Counted from the first letter of the stretch, positions 1 through 8,432 are shown. The stretch: DNA of 54,731 nt from Palsa-892 sp035556215 (GCA_035556215.1 DATMFI010000036.1:1-54731), one strand, 5' to 3'. Made by a program: numbers and translations. Notes: generated by a model not told the origin, from the sequence alone.

Positions 1-34
1 GGATGAGCCCTCGGACAATGTCACCGGCGTCCGT

Positions 35-54
35 GGCGAAGAGCCATCTTCGCC
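35..54. repeat. short palindrome in leftmost intergenic stretch
   Basis: A perfect 7-bp inverted repeat (GGCGAAG, six-base loop, CTTCGCC) lies in the first 231 bases, which hold no convincing gene. On the minus strand an open frame runs through it off the left edge but has no recognisable domain. The surrounding 120 bases look like an intergenic repeat of the kind seen in Bradyrhizobium relatives. That is from memory and there is no second copy in this window. Confidence 0.4.
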
Positions 55-231
55 GGGAACACGCAGCTTGGGCCGCCATGCCAGGCTTGCGAACCCTTCA
101 TGGCCACCGTTCCTCTCCCGCATCTCAAGACGCCTCCGGAGACGCCCCTCGTGGGAAAAGACAAAGTGAATATAATCCTATATCATGAGAATGTCAAGCC
201 CGCTGTTTGCGTGCGCAAGCATGGGATCGCG

Positions 232-867
232 CTATTCGACGAGTTTGACCGAGTAGCTGGTGCCGGAAGCGCCGCCGGGCAGGAACGACATCTCGACGAC
301 GGCCTTCTTGCCGCATAGATCGAACGTCCAGCGCTCGACCCAGGGCGTCTTGTTGTCCTTGTAGGGCTCGGTCTCGCGCGTGTCGGTCGTCCAGCTTCGC
401 TCGCAGCCTTGCGGGTTGCGCGCGGCGGCCATCGCTTTGGCCGCGCCCACGGCATCGCGCTGCAAGCGCGGGTCGGCCTTGGTCGCGCCGGGCAGAAGCT
501 CGATAGCACGGGCATGATCGTTCTCGACGATCATCATGATGTTGCGCTGGGTGCGCGGCGTGCAATCGACGAGATAGCGCTCGACCCAGCTGAACACATC
601 TTTCTTGATCGGATAGGGCAGCGCCTCGATCAGCGCGCTCGCGCGATCGCCCTTGCAGTCATAGCCGGGAATGTTGGCGCCGGATTTCTTCAGCATGTCG
701 GCGCGCAGCGAAGCAAGATCGTTGGAGAAGATCTTCTCGGCGATCTGATCGCCGAAGGCGCGCTTGATCGCGCTCTGATCGGCGCGGCTGACATCGGGCA
801 CCGTCTCGGCCGCGGCCGATGCAACGATGAGGAAAATCGCAAGCCCGCAGCAAATCGAGCGCAACAT
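232..867 (-). CDS. hypothetical secreted protein, 211 aa
   Basis: I do not recognise a family. The chosen start gives a clear Sec signal peptide (hydrophobic residues about 4-19, cleavage near AAA-ET at about residue 21). An upstream ATG 33 nt earlier would add a charged extension in front of it. The mature part has four Cys (in DYDCKGD, VDCTPRT, GCERSW and DLCGKK), which suggests one or two disulfides in the periplasm. The C-terminus has the look of a small beta-rich domain (residues 170-211: WTFDLCGKK, VEMSFLPGG). It sits alone, 103 nt from the 3' end of ccr on the same strand, so it could be read from the same transcript. Reading frame and signal peptide are firm; function is unknown. Confidence 0.75.
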   Translation of the reverse strand: MLRSICCGLAIFLIVASAAAETVPDVSRADQSAIKRAFGDQIAEKIFSNDLASLRADMLKKSGANIPGYDCKGDRASALIEALPYPIKKDVFSWVERYLVDCTPRTQRNIMMIVENDHARAIELLPGATKADPRLQRDAVGAAKAMAAARNPQGCERSWTTDTRETEPYKDNKTPWVERWTFDLCGKKAVVEMSFLPGGASGTSYSVKLVE

Positions 868-970
868 GATGGCTCTTCCCGCCTGTTGTTCGCGGGACAA
901 TGATATGTGCGTCAGCCCGCCATTTTGCGGTTGGCGAGTACCATTTGGCGTTTTTCGGTGCCGGCGGTTT

Positions 971-2245
971 CTAGCCGCCCGCCGCCTCGACGACGTCCTC
1001 GAACGAGCGCAGGCCGGGGCGCTGGGCGGTGACGAGCACCGCCATGTTGCCGGGCTTGTGCTGGTTCTTCCACATCTTCATGTGCGCGGCGGGAATGTCG
1101 TTCCACGACAGCACCTCGCTCATGCAGGGATCGATGCGGCGGTCGAGCACGAACTGGTTGGCGGCGGAAGCCTGCTTGAGGTGCGCGAAGTGCGAGCCCT
1201 GCACGCGCTTCTGGCGCATCCAGACGTAACGCGCGTCGAAGGTGAGATTGAAACCCGAGGTGCCCGCGCAGAACACGACCATGCCGCCGCGCTTTGCGAC
1301 AAGGCAGGAGACGGGGAAGGTCGCTTCGCCCGGATGCTCGAAGACGATATCGACGTCGCGCTTGCCGGTGATGTCCCAGATCGCCTTGCCGAACTTGCGG
1401 GCTTCTTTCACCCACGCGTTATATTCGTCGGTGTTGACCTTCGGCATCTGGCCCCAGCAATTGAAGTCCTTGCGGTTGATGACGCCCTTGGCGCCGAGGC
1501 CGAGCACATAATCCCTTTTGTCGTCGTCGGAGATGATGCCGATGGCGTGCGCGCCGCTCGCCGCCGCGAGCTGCACGCCGAAGACGCCGAGGCCGCCCGA
1601 GGCCCCCCACACGAGAACGTTGTCGCCGGGCTTGACGGTGTGCGGCGCGTGGCCGAACAGCATGCGATAGGCGGTGGCGAGCGTCAGCGTGTAGCAGGCC
1701 GACTCTTCCCAGGTGAGATGCTTTGGGCGCGGCATCAACTGGCGCGACTGCACGCGGCAGAATTGCGCGAAGGAGCCGTCCGGCGTCTCGTAGCCCCAGA
1801 TGCGCTGCGAGGGCGAGAACATCGGGTCGCCGCCGTTGCATTCCTCGTCGTCGCCGTCATCCTGATTGCAATGGACGACGACTTCGTCGCCGACCTTCCA
1901 GCGCTTCACTTTCGAACCGATGGCCCAGACGATGCCGGCCGCATCGGAGCCGGCGATGTGATAGGGGCTCTTGTGCACGTCGTGCGGCGAGATCGGCTGG
2001 CCGAGCGCGGCCCAGACGCCGTTGTAATTGACGCCGGCCGCCATCACGAAGACCAGCACTTCGTCGTCGCCGACCGGCCAGGTCGGCACGACTTCGATCT
2101 GCATCGAGGTTTCCGGCGGGCCGTGGCGCTCCTTGCGGATCGTCCAGGCGTACATCCTGGAAGGCACATGGCCGAGCGGCGGCACCTCGCCGACTTCGTA
2201 GAGATCTTTCGGTCCTCTCGGCTTCAGCGCCGTGACGGCTGCCAT
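971..2245 (-). CDS. ccr: crotonyl-CoA carboxylase/reductase
   Basis: Catalyses NADPH-dependent reductive carboxylation of crotonyl-CoA to (2S)-ethylmalonyl-CoA, the committed step of the ethylmalonyl-CoA pathway. The 424-residue protein is a zinc-independent member of the medium-chain dehydrogenase family and closely follows methylotroph Ccr from memory (NPPLGHVP-like start, HCNQDDGDDEECNGGDPMF, RIWGYETPDGSFAQFCRVQ). Visible elements are GVNYNGVWA (CO2-site Asn), the Glu in WGYET, the nucleotide-binding glycine motif WGASGGLGVFGVQL at about residue 217, and the His of QGSHFAHLK. The start at 2245 is preferred because GGGAGAG sits four bases in front of it; an ATG 15 nt further upstream is possible. 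It is transcribed away from the GT87-like gene, and ecm lies 1.8 kb away. Confidence 0.96.
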   Translation of the reverse strand: MAAVTALKPRGPKDLYEVGEVPPLGHVPSRMYAWTIRKERHGPPETSMQIEVVPTWPVGDDEVLVFVMAAGVNYNGVWAALGQPISPHDVHKSPYHIAGSDAAGIVWAIGSKVKRWKVGDEVVVHCNQDDGDDEECNGGDPMFSPSQRIWGYETPDGSFAQFCRVQSRQLMPRPKHLTWEESACYTLTLATAYRMLFGHAPHTVKPGDNVLVWGASGGLGVFGVQLAAASGAHAIGIISDDDKRDYVLGLGAKGVINRKDFNCWGQMPKVNTDEYNAWVKEARKFGKAIWDITGKRDVDIVFEHPGEATFPVSCLVAKRGGMVVFCAGTSGFNLTFDARYVWMRQKRVQGSHFAHLKQASAANQFVLDRRIDPCMSEVLSWNDIPAAHMKMWKNQHKPGNMAVLVTAQRPGLRSFEDVVEAAGG

Positions 2246-2274
2246 GTCGCGCTCTCCCATTCGGCTTGGTCTGG

Positions 2275-2327
2275 TTTTGCAATTGTTGTTTGGAAGAAGT
2301 CTGCCGCAATTTATATTGCAGCGCAAT
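2275..2327. promoter_or_regulatory. candidate operator between ccr and the GT87-like gene
   Basis: The 164-bp divergent interval is less GC-rich than its surroundings. It contains TTTTGCAATTG (2275-2285), then GCAAT-N4-ATTGC (2306-2319), whose right half also pairs with a further GCAAT (2323-2327), giving ATTGC-AGC-GCAAT. Repeated TTGC/GCAA half-sites resemble operators of PhaR or of the short-chain acyl-CoA regulators (PccR/RamB type) that control this pathway in other alphaproteobacteria. The repeats are seen; the regulator is inference. Confidence 0.35.
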
Positions 2328-2409
2328 AAAGATGCGCGCAGCGGCCATATCTTTTAAATCTTCGGGATGCGCCGGAACAAACGGCGCTTCTCCAACGCGG
2401 GAACCCGTC

Positions 2410-3597
2410 ATGCCGGCCCGGCCCGAATTTTCACGTTCGTCCGTGAGCGCGCGCAGCGAGCGCTTCAAACGGGCCTGCCTTTTTTTCTGCGCGGCCCAGC
2501 TCGTTTATCTTGCGGCATTCTTCGTGCTGCATCAGTGGCCGATCGACGCCGAGGGCCGCAGCATCCCGGCCGACTTCGTGAATGTGTGGGCGGCGGGCAA
2601 GCTTGCGCTCCTGGGCTACCCGGACTGGGCCTATGTCTCGAAGGTCCACAAGGAAATCGAGAACGCCGCGGTCGGCTACACATTTCCCGGCTATTACGGC
2701 TGGCACTATCCGCCGCCGTTCCTGTTTGCCGCGAGCGTGCTCGCGCTGATGCCTTACGGCATCGCTCACGCCGCATGGATCGCGGTGACGCTGCCGGGTT
2801 ATCTCGCGGCGATCCGCGCCATCATCGGCGATCGCATCGGCTGGCTGTTCGCGCTCGCCTTTCCTGCGGTAATTGCGAACGTCATGGCCGGGCAGAACGG
2901 CTTTCTCACCGCTTCGCTGTTCGGCGGCACGCTTTATTGGATGGAGCGCAAGCCGGTGTGGTCGGGCGTGTGTCTCGGGCTGCTCGCCTACAAGCCGCAA
3001 TTCGGCATTCTGTTTCCGCTCGCGCTCATCGCCGGCAAACGCTGGACGGTGTTCGTGACGGCGGCGCTGATGGCGCTCGCGATGGCGGCGCTCTCGGCGC
3101 TCGCGTTCGGCGCCGCAAGCTGGCAGGCCTTCCTGCACGGGCTGCCGGTCACCGCGCAGACATTCCTGTCGGAGGGGCAGGGACATTTCGGCAAGCTGCA
3201 AAGTCTCTATGGCCTGGTGCGCAGCTCAGGCGGCAGCGAAACGCTCGGCTGGGTGCTGCAAGGCGCGTTGACGCTCGCGGTCGCGGCGGCGGTTTGCATC
3301 TTCTGGCATCGGCGCGCGCCGTTCGCCTTGCAGGCGGCGCTGCTCGCCGCCGGTGCGCTGCTCGCAACGCCCTATCTTTATCTCTACGACACGGCGGTGC
3401 TTGCGGTGGCGGCCGCGTTTTTGATTCGCGCGGCGCGCACGGCCGGCTTTCTGCCGGGCGAAGCATCGGCCTTGCTCATCGCGGCGGGCTTCGTTCTCGC
3501 CTATCCGTTTTTCGCCGAGCCGCTCGGTTTCGTTGCGATCGTCATTGTCTTCGCGCTCGTGCTGCGGCGGCTGGTTGTGACGAAAACTCCCGCCTGA
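2410..3597 (+). CDS. GT87/DUF2029-type membrane glycosyltransferase
   Basis: A 395-residue polytopic membrane protein with about nine to ten hydrophobic segments. It has features of the DUF2029/GT87 family of polyprenyl-phosphate-sugar-dependent mannosyltransferases: an acidic motif in the first periplasmic loop (DFVNVWAAGKLALLGYPDWAY, about residues 53-73), a Pro-rich HYPPPF segment, GQNGF, and LLAYKPQFG. The family transfers a sugar from a lipid-linked donor to an envelope glycan; donor and acceptor cannot be read from the sequence. The start at 2410 puts a short basic N-terminus before the first helix; longer in-frame starts back to 2266 would overlap the operator region. It shares a divergent promoter region with ccr, with no evident metabolic link. 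Confidence 0.8.
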   Translation: MPARPEFSRSSVSARSERFKRACLFFCAAQLVYLAAFFVLHQWPIDAEGRSIPADFVNVWAAGKLALLGYPDWAYVSKVHKEIENAAVGYTFPGYYGWHYPPPFLFAASVLALMPYGIAHAAWIAVTLPGYLAAIRAIIGDRIGWLFALAFPAVIANVMAGQNGFLTASLFGGTLYWMERKPVWSGVCLGLLAYKPQFGILFPLALIAGKRWTVFVTAALMALAMAALSALAFGAASWQAFLHGLPVTAQTFLSEGQGHFGKLQSLYGLVRSSGGSETLGWVLQGALTLAVAAAVCIFWHRRAPFALQAALLAAGALLATPYLYLYDTAVLAVAAAFLIRAARTAGFLPGEASALLIAAGFVLAYPFFAEPLGFVAIVIVFALVLRRLVVTKTPA

Positions 3598-3631
3598 TCG
3601 GCGTTTCTCACGTCTCGCGCCGCCGGATTCG

Positions 3632-3657
3632 CCGCTTTTCGATCCGGCGAAAAGCGG
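3632..3657. repeat. intergenic palindrome
   Basis: A perfect 10-bp inverted repeat, CCGCTTTTCG and CGAAAAGCGG with a 6-base loop, sits 34 bases after the GT87-like stop. It shares its CTTTTCG/CGAAAAG core with the intergenic palindromes at 12088, 15773 and 29391. It may also act as a transcription-weakening hairpin, but no T-run follows. Confidence 0.6.
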
Positions 3658-3808
3658 TGCGAGCCTTGCGCTTTTGCACTGGCAGGCAGGCGCTTCTGCG
3701 CTATGCTTGCTTCGCTGCAATGCGGAATCGAGGCTGTTCCGCGAGGGCGGGTTCGATTGCGCGTGTTGTTTGCGTGAGGACGGGAACGTTCACAACAAGG
3801 AGAACATC

Positions 3809-4060
3809 ATGGCGCTCGAAAGTCTTATCGTTCTTCTGATTGTCGGTGCGATCGCCGGCTGGCTCGCGGGCCAGATCGTGCGCGGGTTCGGGTTCGGGCT
3901 GGTCGGAAACATCGTCGTCGGCATCGTCGGCGCGGTGATCGCGGGCTGGCTGTTTCCCCGGCTCGGCATCAGTCTCGGCGGCGGCGTTATCGGTTCGATC
4001 ATCGCGGCGGCGATCGGCGCGGTGATCCTGTTGTTTGTGATCGGGTTGATCAGGCGTTGA
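3809..4060 (+). CDS. GlsB/YeaQ/YmgE family small membrane protein
   Basis: An 83-residue inner-membrane protein with three glycine-rich hydrophobic helices (about 4-20, 30-50 and 57-80). It shows the family pattern IVGAIAGWLAGQIVRG followed by NIVVGIVGAVIAGWLF and GGGVIGSIIAAAIGAVILL. Members are stress-associated and were once called transglycosylase-associated proteins; the molecular role is not established. An AAGGAG ribosome site (3797-3802) precedes the ATG. ecm begins 8 nt after the stop, so the two are very probably co-transcribed. A second family member is encoded at 29105. Confidence 0.9.
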   Translation: MALESLIVLLIVGAIAGWLAGQIVRGFGFGLVGNIVVGIVGAVIAGWLFPRLGISLGGGVIGSIIAAAIGAVILLFVIGLIRR

Positions 4061-4068
4061 GGATCTGA

Positions 4069-6075
4069 ATGACGGAGGCGACTGGAGTACCGGGCAAGCG
4101 CGGGACGAAACGCGACACACCCTGGCTCATCCGCACTTACGCGGGCCATTCGACGGCGGCGGAGTCGAACAAGCTCTACCGCTCGAATCTCGCGAAAGGC
4201 CAGACCGGCCTCTCGGTCGCCTTCGATCTTCCGACCCAGACGGGTTACGATTCCGACCATCCGCTGGCGCGCGGCGAGGTCGGCAAGGTCGGCGTGCCGA
4301 TCTCCCATATCGGCGACATGCGCACGCTGTTCGAGGGCATTCCCCTCGATCGCATGAACACCTCGATGACGATCAACGCGACGGCGGCGTGGCTCTTGGC
4401 GCTTTACGTTGCGCTCGCCGAAGAGCAGGGCATCGACAAGAGCGCGCTTTCCGGCACGACGCAGAACGATATCCTGAAAGAATATCTTTCGCGCGGCACC
4501 TATGTGTTTCCGCCGCAGCCGTCGATGCGGCTCGTCAAAGACACGATTTTGTATTCGACGCGCGCGATTCCGAAATGGAATCCGATGAATGTCTGCTCGT
4601 ATCACCTGCAGGAAGCGGGCGCGACGCCGCAGCAGGAACTCGCCTATGCGCTCGCCAACGCCATTGCCGTGCTGGACGCGGTAAAGGCGTCGGGCGAGGT
4701 GAAGGGCGAAGCGTTCGAGGAAGTCGTCGGGCGCATTTCGTTTTTCGTCAATGCCGGCATTCGCTTCGTCACTGAACTTTGCAAGATGCGGGCGTTCTGC
4801 GAGCTGTGGGACGAGATCACCTTTGAGCGCTACGGCGTGAAGAACGAAAAGCATCGCCGCTTCCGTTACGGCGTGCAGGTGAATTCGCTCGGCCTCACCG
4901 AGCAGCAGCCGGAAAACAACGTCTATCGCATCCTGATCGAAATGCTCGCGGTCACGCTGTCGAAAGGCGCGCGCGCCCGCGCGGTGCAGCTTCCGGCGTG
5001 GAACGAGGCGCTCGGCCTGCCGCGGCCGTGGGACCAGCAGTGGTCGATCCGCATGCAGCAGATCGTGGCGTTCGAGACGGATCTGCTCGAATACAGCGAT
5101 CTCTTCGACGGATCAAAAGAAGTCGCGCGCAAGGTCGGCGAGCTGAAAGCCGAGGCGCGCGAGGAGCTGATGCAGCTCGAAAAGATGGGCGGCGCGGTGA
5201 AGGCCGTCGAATCCGGCTACATGAAAGAACGCCTCGTCGAGTCGAACACCAGGCGGCTCGAAGCTATTGAGCGCGGCGAGCAGACGGTCGTCGGCGTCAA
5301 CAAATTCACCGAGACCGAGCCCTCGCCGCTTTCGACCGGCACCGACGCCATCCTCACCGTGCCGAAGGAAGTCGAGGACGAGCAGATCGCCCGCCTCAAG
5401 GCCTGGCGCGAGCGGCGCGACCAGATCGCCGTCCGTCACACGTTGCAGGCGCTTTCGCGTGCGGCGGCGGACGGCTCGAACATCATGCCGGTGTCGATCG
5501 CCTGCGCCAAAGCCGGTGTCACCACCGGCGAGTGGGGCGCGGCGCTGCGCAAGGTGTTCGGCGAATACCGCGCGCCGACCGGGGTTGCGTCGGCGGTGCG
5601 CAACGATGCCGAAGGCCTCGACGAAATCCGCGAGCGGGTGAATGCCGCTTCGCGCCGCCTCGGCCGCCGCATGAAGGTGCTGGTGGGGAAGCCGGGCCTC
5701 GACGGCCACTCGAACGGCGCCGAACAAATCGCGGCACGCGCCCGCGATGCCGGCATGGAGGTCGTTTATCAGGGCATTCGGCTGACGCCCGCCGAGATCG
5801 TGGAAGCCGCGCGCAATGAAAAAGTCCATATGGTCGGGCTGTCGATATTATCCGGCAGCCATGTGCCGCTGGTGCGCGAGGTGATCGAGAAGCTGCGCGC
5901 CGAAAAATGCAATGTGCCGGTCGTCGTCGGCGGCATCATTCCGCCCGAAGACGAGGCGCTTCTGAAGAAGGCGGGGGTTGCCGCCGTGTTCACGCCGAAG
6001 GATTACGAACTCAATCGCATCCTCGGCAATCTCGTCGAGATCGTCGAAACCTCCGCCGGCAAGAACGCGGCTTAA
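4069..6075 (+). CDS. ecm: ethylmalonyl-CoA mutase, B12-dependent
   Basis: Rearranges (2R)-ethylmalonyl-CoA to (2S)-methylsuccinyl-CoA using adenosylcobalamin, the step that follows Ccr and the epimerase. The 668-residue single chain has the methylmalonyl-CoA-mutase TIM barrel (about 20-510, with KGQTGLSVAFDLPTQTGYDSD and GTTQNDILKEYL). A C-terminal B12-binding domain (about 540-660) carries the DxHxxG motif as DGHSNG (D545, H547, G550), with GLSILSGSH and the VVGGIIPP strand-loop. The length, the early substrate-site residues and the nearby ccr fit the MeaA/Ecm subgroup better than methylmalonyl-CoA mutase. It starts 8 nt after the GlsB-like gene and overlaps the 3' end of the convergent gluQ gene by 4 nt. 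Confidence 0.93.
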   Translation: MTEATGVPGKRGTKRDTPWLIRTYAGHSTAAESNKLYRSNLAKGQTGLSVAFDLPTQTGYDSDHPLARGEVGKVGVPISHIGDMRTLFEGIPLDRMNTSMTINATAAWLLALYVALAEEQGIDKSALSGTTQNDILKEYLSRGTYVFPPQPSMRLVKDTILYSTRAIPKWNPMNVCSYHLQEAGATPQQELAYALANAIAVLDAVKASGEVKGEAFEEVVGRISFFVNAGIRFVTELCKMRAFCELWDEITFERYGVKNEKHRRFRYGVQVNSLGLTEQQPENNVYRILIEMLAVTLSKGARARAVQLPAWNEALGLPRPWDQQWSIRMQQIVAFETDLLEYSDLFDGSKEVARKVGELKAEAREELMQLEKMGGAVKAVESGYMKERLVESNTRRLEAIERGEQTVVGVNKFTETEPSPLSTGTDAILTVPKEVEDEQIARLKAWRERRDQIAVRHTLQALSRAAADGSNIMPVSIACAKAGVTTGEWGAALRKVFGEYRAPTGVASAVRNDAEGLDEIRERVNAASRRLGRRMKVLVGKPGLDGHSNGAEQIAARARDAGMEVVYQGIRLTPAEIVEAARNEKVHMVGLSILSGSHVPLVREVIEKLRAEKCNVPVVVGGIIPPEDEALLKKAGVAAVFTPKDYELNRILGNLVEIVETSAGKNAA

Positions 6076-6956
6076 AGCCCGACGCGCTGGCGCACGTCCT
6101 TCGCGCTCCAGCCCTGCACGCGCAGATCGCGCAGCGTCGTCGAGCGCGTGCGCTTGGCGAGCTTCTTGCCGTCCTCGTCGAGGATCAGCTTGTGATGATG
6201 ATAGACCGGCGCGGGCAGGCCGAGGATTTCCTGCAACAGCCGGTGGATCGACGTGCTTTCGTAAAGGTCCATGCCGCGCACGACATGGGTGACGCCTTGC
6301 AGCGCGTCGTCGAGCACGCAGGCGAGATGATAGCTTGCCGGCGTCTCCTTGCGGCCGAGCACGACATCGCCCCACCGTTCGGGATGCGCCTCGATCTCGC
6401 GCGGATTGCCCTCGCCGGTTTCATGCCAGAACAGCGGCTTGTTCAAGCGCTCGAGGGCGGCCGCAAGATCGAGCCGCAGCGCATAGGGTTCGCCGCGCCC
6501 GATGCGCTGCACGCGCTCTTCGGAGGTCATGCCGCGCGCATTGCCCGGATAAAGCGGCGAGCCGTCGGGATCGTGCGGCCAGCCGGGGCCGCGCGCCGCG
6601 ACGAGCTTGGCGATTTCGTTGCGTGTCTCGAACGAAGTGAACAACAGGCCCGCTTCCTCGAGCCGCATCAGCGCCGCGCGATAGTCGGAGAAATATTCCG
6701 ACTGCCGCCGCACCGGGCGCTCGAACAGGATGCCGAGCCATTCCAGATCCTGCCGGATGGCGATCTCGTATTCGGGGCGGCAGCGCGTCGGGTCGATATC
6801 CTCGATCCGCACCAGCAGGCGCCCGCCGGTTTTTTGCGCCATGTCGTAGTTCAGCAGCGCCGAATAGGCATGTCCGAGGTGGAGATAGCCGTTCGGGGAG
6901 GGCGCAAAGCGGAAAACGTGCCTGGCGGGAGAAGGCTTTGAGAAAGGCTTGGACAT
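6072..6956 (-). CDS. gluQ: glutamyl-Q tRNA(Asp) synthetase
   Basis: Attaches glutamate to queuosine in the anticodon of tRNA-Asp. At 294 residues it is a truncated class I glutamyl-tRNA synthetase with only the catalytic domain. It begins with FAPSPNGYLHLGHAYSALL (HIGH motif as HLGH, residues 26-29), has the RIEDIDPTR segment and ends with the KMSKS counterpart KLAKR. The cysteine cluster that binds zinc in the E. coli enzyme is absent: the equivalent stretch reads LLFTSFETRNEIA. The start at 6956 puts the Rossmann strand close to the N-terminus; an ATG 54 nt upstream is less likely. Its stop overlaps that of ecm on the other strand. I see no queuosine biosynthesis gene nearby. Confidence 0.92.
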   Translation of the reverse strand: MSKPFSKPSPARHVFRFAPSPNGYLHLGHAYSALLNYDMAQKTGGRLLVRIEDIDPTRCRPEYEIAIRQDLEWLGILFERPVRRQSEYFSDYRAALMRLEEAGLLFTSFETRNEIAKLVAARGPGWPHDPDGSPLYPGNARGMTSEERVQRIGRGEPYALRLDLAAALERLNKPLFWHETGEGNPREIEAHPERWGDVVLGRKETPASYHLACVLDDALQGVTHVVRGMDLYESTSIHRLLQEILGLPAPVYHHHKLILDEDGKKLAKRTRSTTLRDLRVQGWSAKDVRQRVGL

Positions 6957-7018
6957 GACGGCCCAATATAACGCGCAATGTTCTTGACGGAAGTTTAGCC
7001 GGAAGGACAAGTGGAATT

Positions 7019-7717
7019 ATGTCCCGCCGCATCGAAACCGAAAGCGACCTCGAATCCGGCCTTGAGCTGCTCCTGAAGCTCGATCCGCGCCTTCGGGACG
7101 TCTACAGGATCGCCGGCCGCCCGCCGCTCCGGAAGCGCGACGGCGGCTTTCGCGGCCTTTCCCGCATCGTCGTCTCGCAGCAGCTTTCGGTCGCAAGCGC
7201 CGCCGCGATCTGGCGGCGGGTCGAGGCGAGCTTCGATCCGTTTCATCATGACACGGTGCTTGCGGCGCGCGCGCCGCGCTTCAAGCGCGCCGGGCTCTCA
7301 AAGCCGAAGATCAAGACGTTCCGGGAAGTCGCGCGGGCGGTGCGCGACGGCAGGCTCGATCTCGACGCGCTCCACCACATGCCCGCCGACGAGGCGCACG
7401 CCATGATGACCGCCGTGAAGGGCATCGGGCCATGGACCGCCGATATTTATCTTCTGTTTTGCATCGGCCATGCCGATGCCTGGCCCGCCGGTGATCTCGC
7501 CGTGCAGGAAGCCATACGGCTCGCCTTCAGGCTCAGAAAGCGGCCGGACGCGAAGCGCATGCAAAAACTCGGCGAGGCGTGGCGGCCGGTGCGCGGCGTT
7601 GCGGCTTATCTGTTCTGGGCTTATTACGCTGCGATCAAAAAACGAGACGGCATTCCCCTTGCCGCGAACGGGGCAAGCCCCGAGCGCGGTCCTGTCGAAA
7701 TGGAAACCAAAGCATGA
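7019..7717 (+). CDS. DNA-3-methyladenine glycosylase, AlkA-like HhH-GPD
   Basis: A base-excision repair glycosylase that removes alkylated purines. The 232-residue protein has the helix-hairpin-helix at about 133-142 (VKGIGPWTAD), followed by the Gly/Pro stretch and catalytic Asp159 in WPAGDLAVQEA. It lacks the N-terminal TBP-like domain of E. coli AlkA, so it is the short form typical of alphaproteobacteria. Four cysteines arranged for an iron-sulfur cluster are absent, which argues against MutY/Nth. Its TGA overlaps the ATG of the downstream esterase (ATGA), so the two are translationally coupled. A divergent 62-nt gap separates it from gluQ. Confidence 0.9.
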   Translation: MSRRIETESDLESGLELLLKLDPRLRDVYRIAGRPPLRKRDGGFRGLSRIVVSQQLSVASAAAIWRRVEASFDPFHHDTVLAARAPRFKRAGLSKPKIKTFREVARAVRDGRLDLDALHHMPADEAHAMMTAVKGIGPWTADIYLLFCIGHADAWPAGDLAVQEAIRLAFRLRKRPDAKRMQKLGEAWRPVRGVAAYLFWAYYAAIKKRDGIPLAANGASPERGPVEMETKA

Positions 7718-8388
7718 CGACTCTCACTGGCCCGCGCATGGCGCCGCAGTCCGGCAAGGCCAGGCAGCTCGTCGTGCTGCTGCACGGCTACGGCGCCGAC
7801 GGCAACGACCTGATCGCGCTCGGCGGCGAGTGGCAGTCGATGATGCCCGATACGGCCTTCGCCTCGCCGAATGCGCCGGAGCCTTGCGCGGGCGCGCCGA
7901 TGGGGCGGCAGTGGTTTCCGCTCACCATGCGCGACATGGAAGAGCGCTGGACCGGCGTGCAGAAAGCCGCGCCGGTGCTGCATCAGTATCTCGACGCGGA
8001 GCTTGCGCATTGGGGGCTTGCGCCGGATCGCCTCGCGCTCGTCGGCTTCAGCCAGGGCACGATGATGTCGCTCTATATTGGTCTTCGCCGCGCGACGGCG
8101 CCGCTCGCCATCGTCGGCTATTCGGGCATGCATGTCATGCCGACGATGGAGGTCGATGAAGCGGGCTTCATCGGCTCGATCAAAGGCATCCCGCCGGTGC
8201 TCCTCGTGCACGGCGACCGCGACGAATTGATCCCGCCGCAGGAAATGTTCATGGCGGCGCAAACGCTGGCGGCGCTCGAAGTTCCGGTCGAGTGGCATCT
8301 TTCGCAGGGCCTCGGCCACGGCATCGACGGCGACGGCCTCAGGCTCGGCGGCGCGTTCCTGGCGCGGGCCTTTCAGCCGAAAGAATGA
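7714..8388 (+). CDS. phospholipase/carboxylesterase-type alpha/beta hydrolase
   Basis: A 224-residue serine hydrolase of the acyl-protein-thioesterase/carboxylesterase family, probably cytoplasmic (no signal peptide). The core motifs are LLHGYGADGNDL (oxyanion region, residues 23-33), GFSQG with nucleophile Ser113, Asp170 in HGDRDELIP and His202 in GLGHGI. Family members cleave short carboxylic or phospholipid esters; the real substrate is unknown. It is joined by ATGA overlap to the DNA glycosylase. This frame remains open further upstream inside that gene, but the overlap ATG begins exactly at the family's N-terminus. Confidence 0.9.
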   Translation: MTTLTGPRMAPQSGKARQLVVLLHGYGADGNDLIALGGEWQSMMPDTAFASPNAPEPCAGAPMGRQWFPLTMRDMEERWTGVQKAAPVLHQYLDAELAHWGLAPDRLALVGFSQGTMMSLYIGLRRATAPLAIVGYSGMHVMPTMEVDEAGFIGSIKGIPPVLLVHGDRDELIPPQEMFMAAQTLAALEVPVEWHLSQGLGHGIDGDGLRLGGAFLARAFQPKE

Positions 8389-8415
8389 CCGTTACGCCGG
8401 TGGATGAGGCGGATC

Positions 8416-8432
8416 GCGGGTTTTCGACCCGC
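8416..8432 (+). terminator. weak hairpin after the glycosylase-esterase pair
   Basis: A GCGGGT-TTTCG-ACCCGC hairpin lies 27 bases past the esterase stop and is followed by TTCAC rather than a T-run. It could be a weak or Rho-assisted terminator. Confidence 0.3.

Noticed and set aside
171..176. A TATAAT hexamer suggesting a promoter
   Set aside because: No -35 box at proper distance and no plus-strand gene downstream; the nearest gene is on the other strand.
827..2329. A 500-residue plus-strand frame opposite ccr
   Set aside because: It is a shadow of ccr. No ribosome site and no domain.
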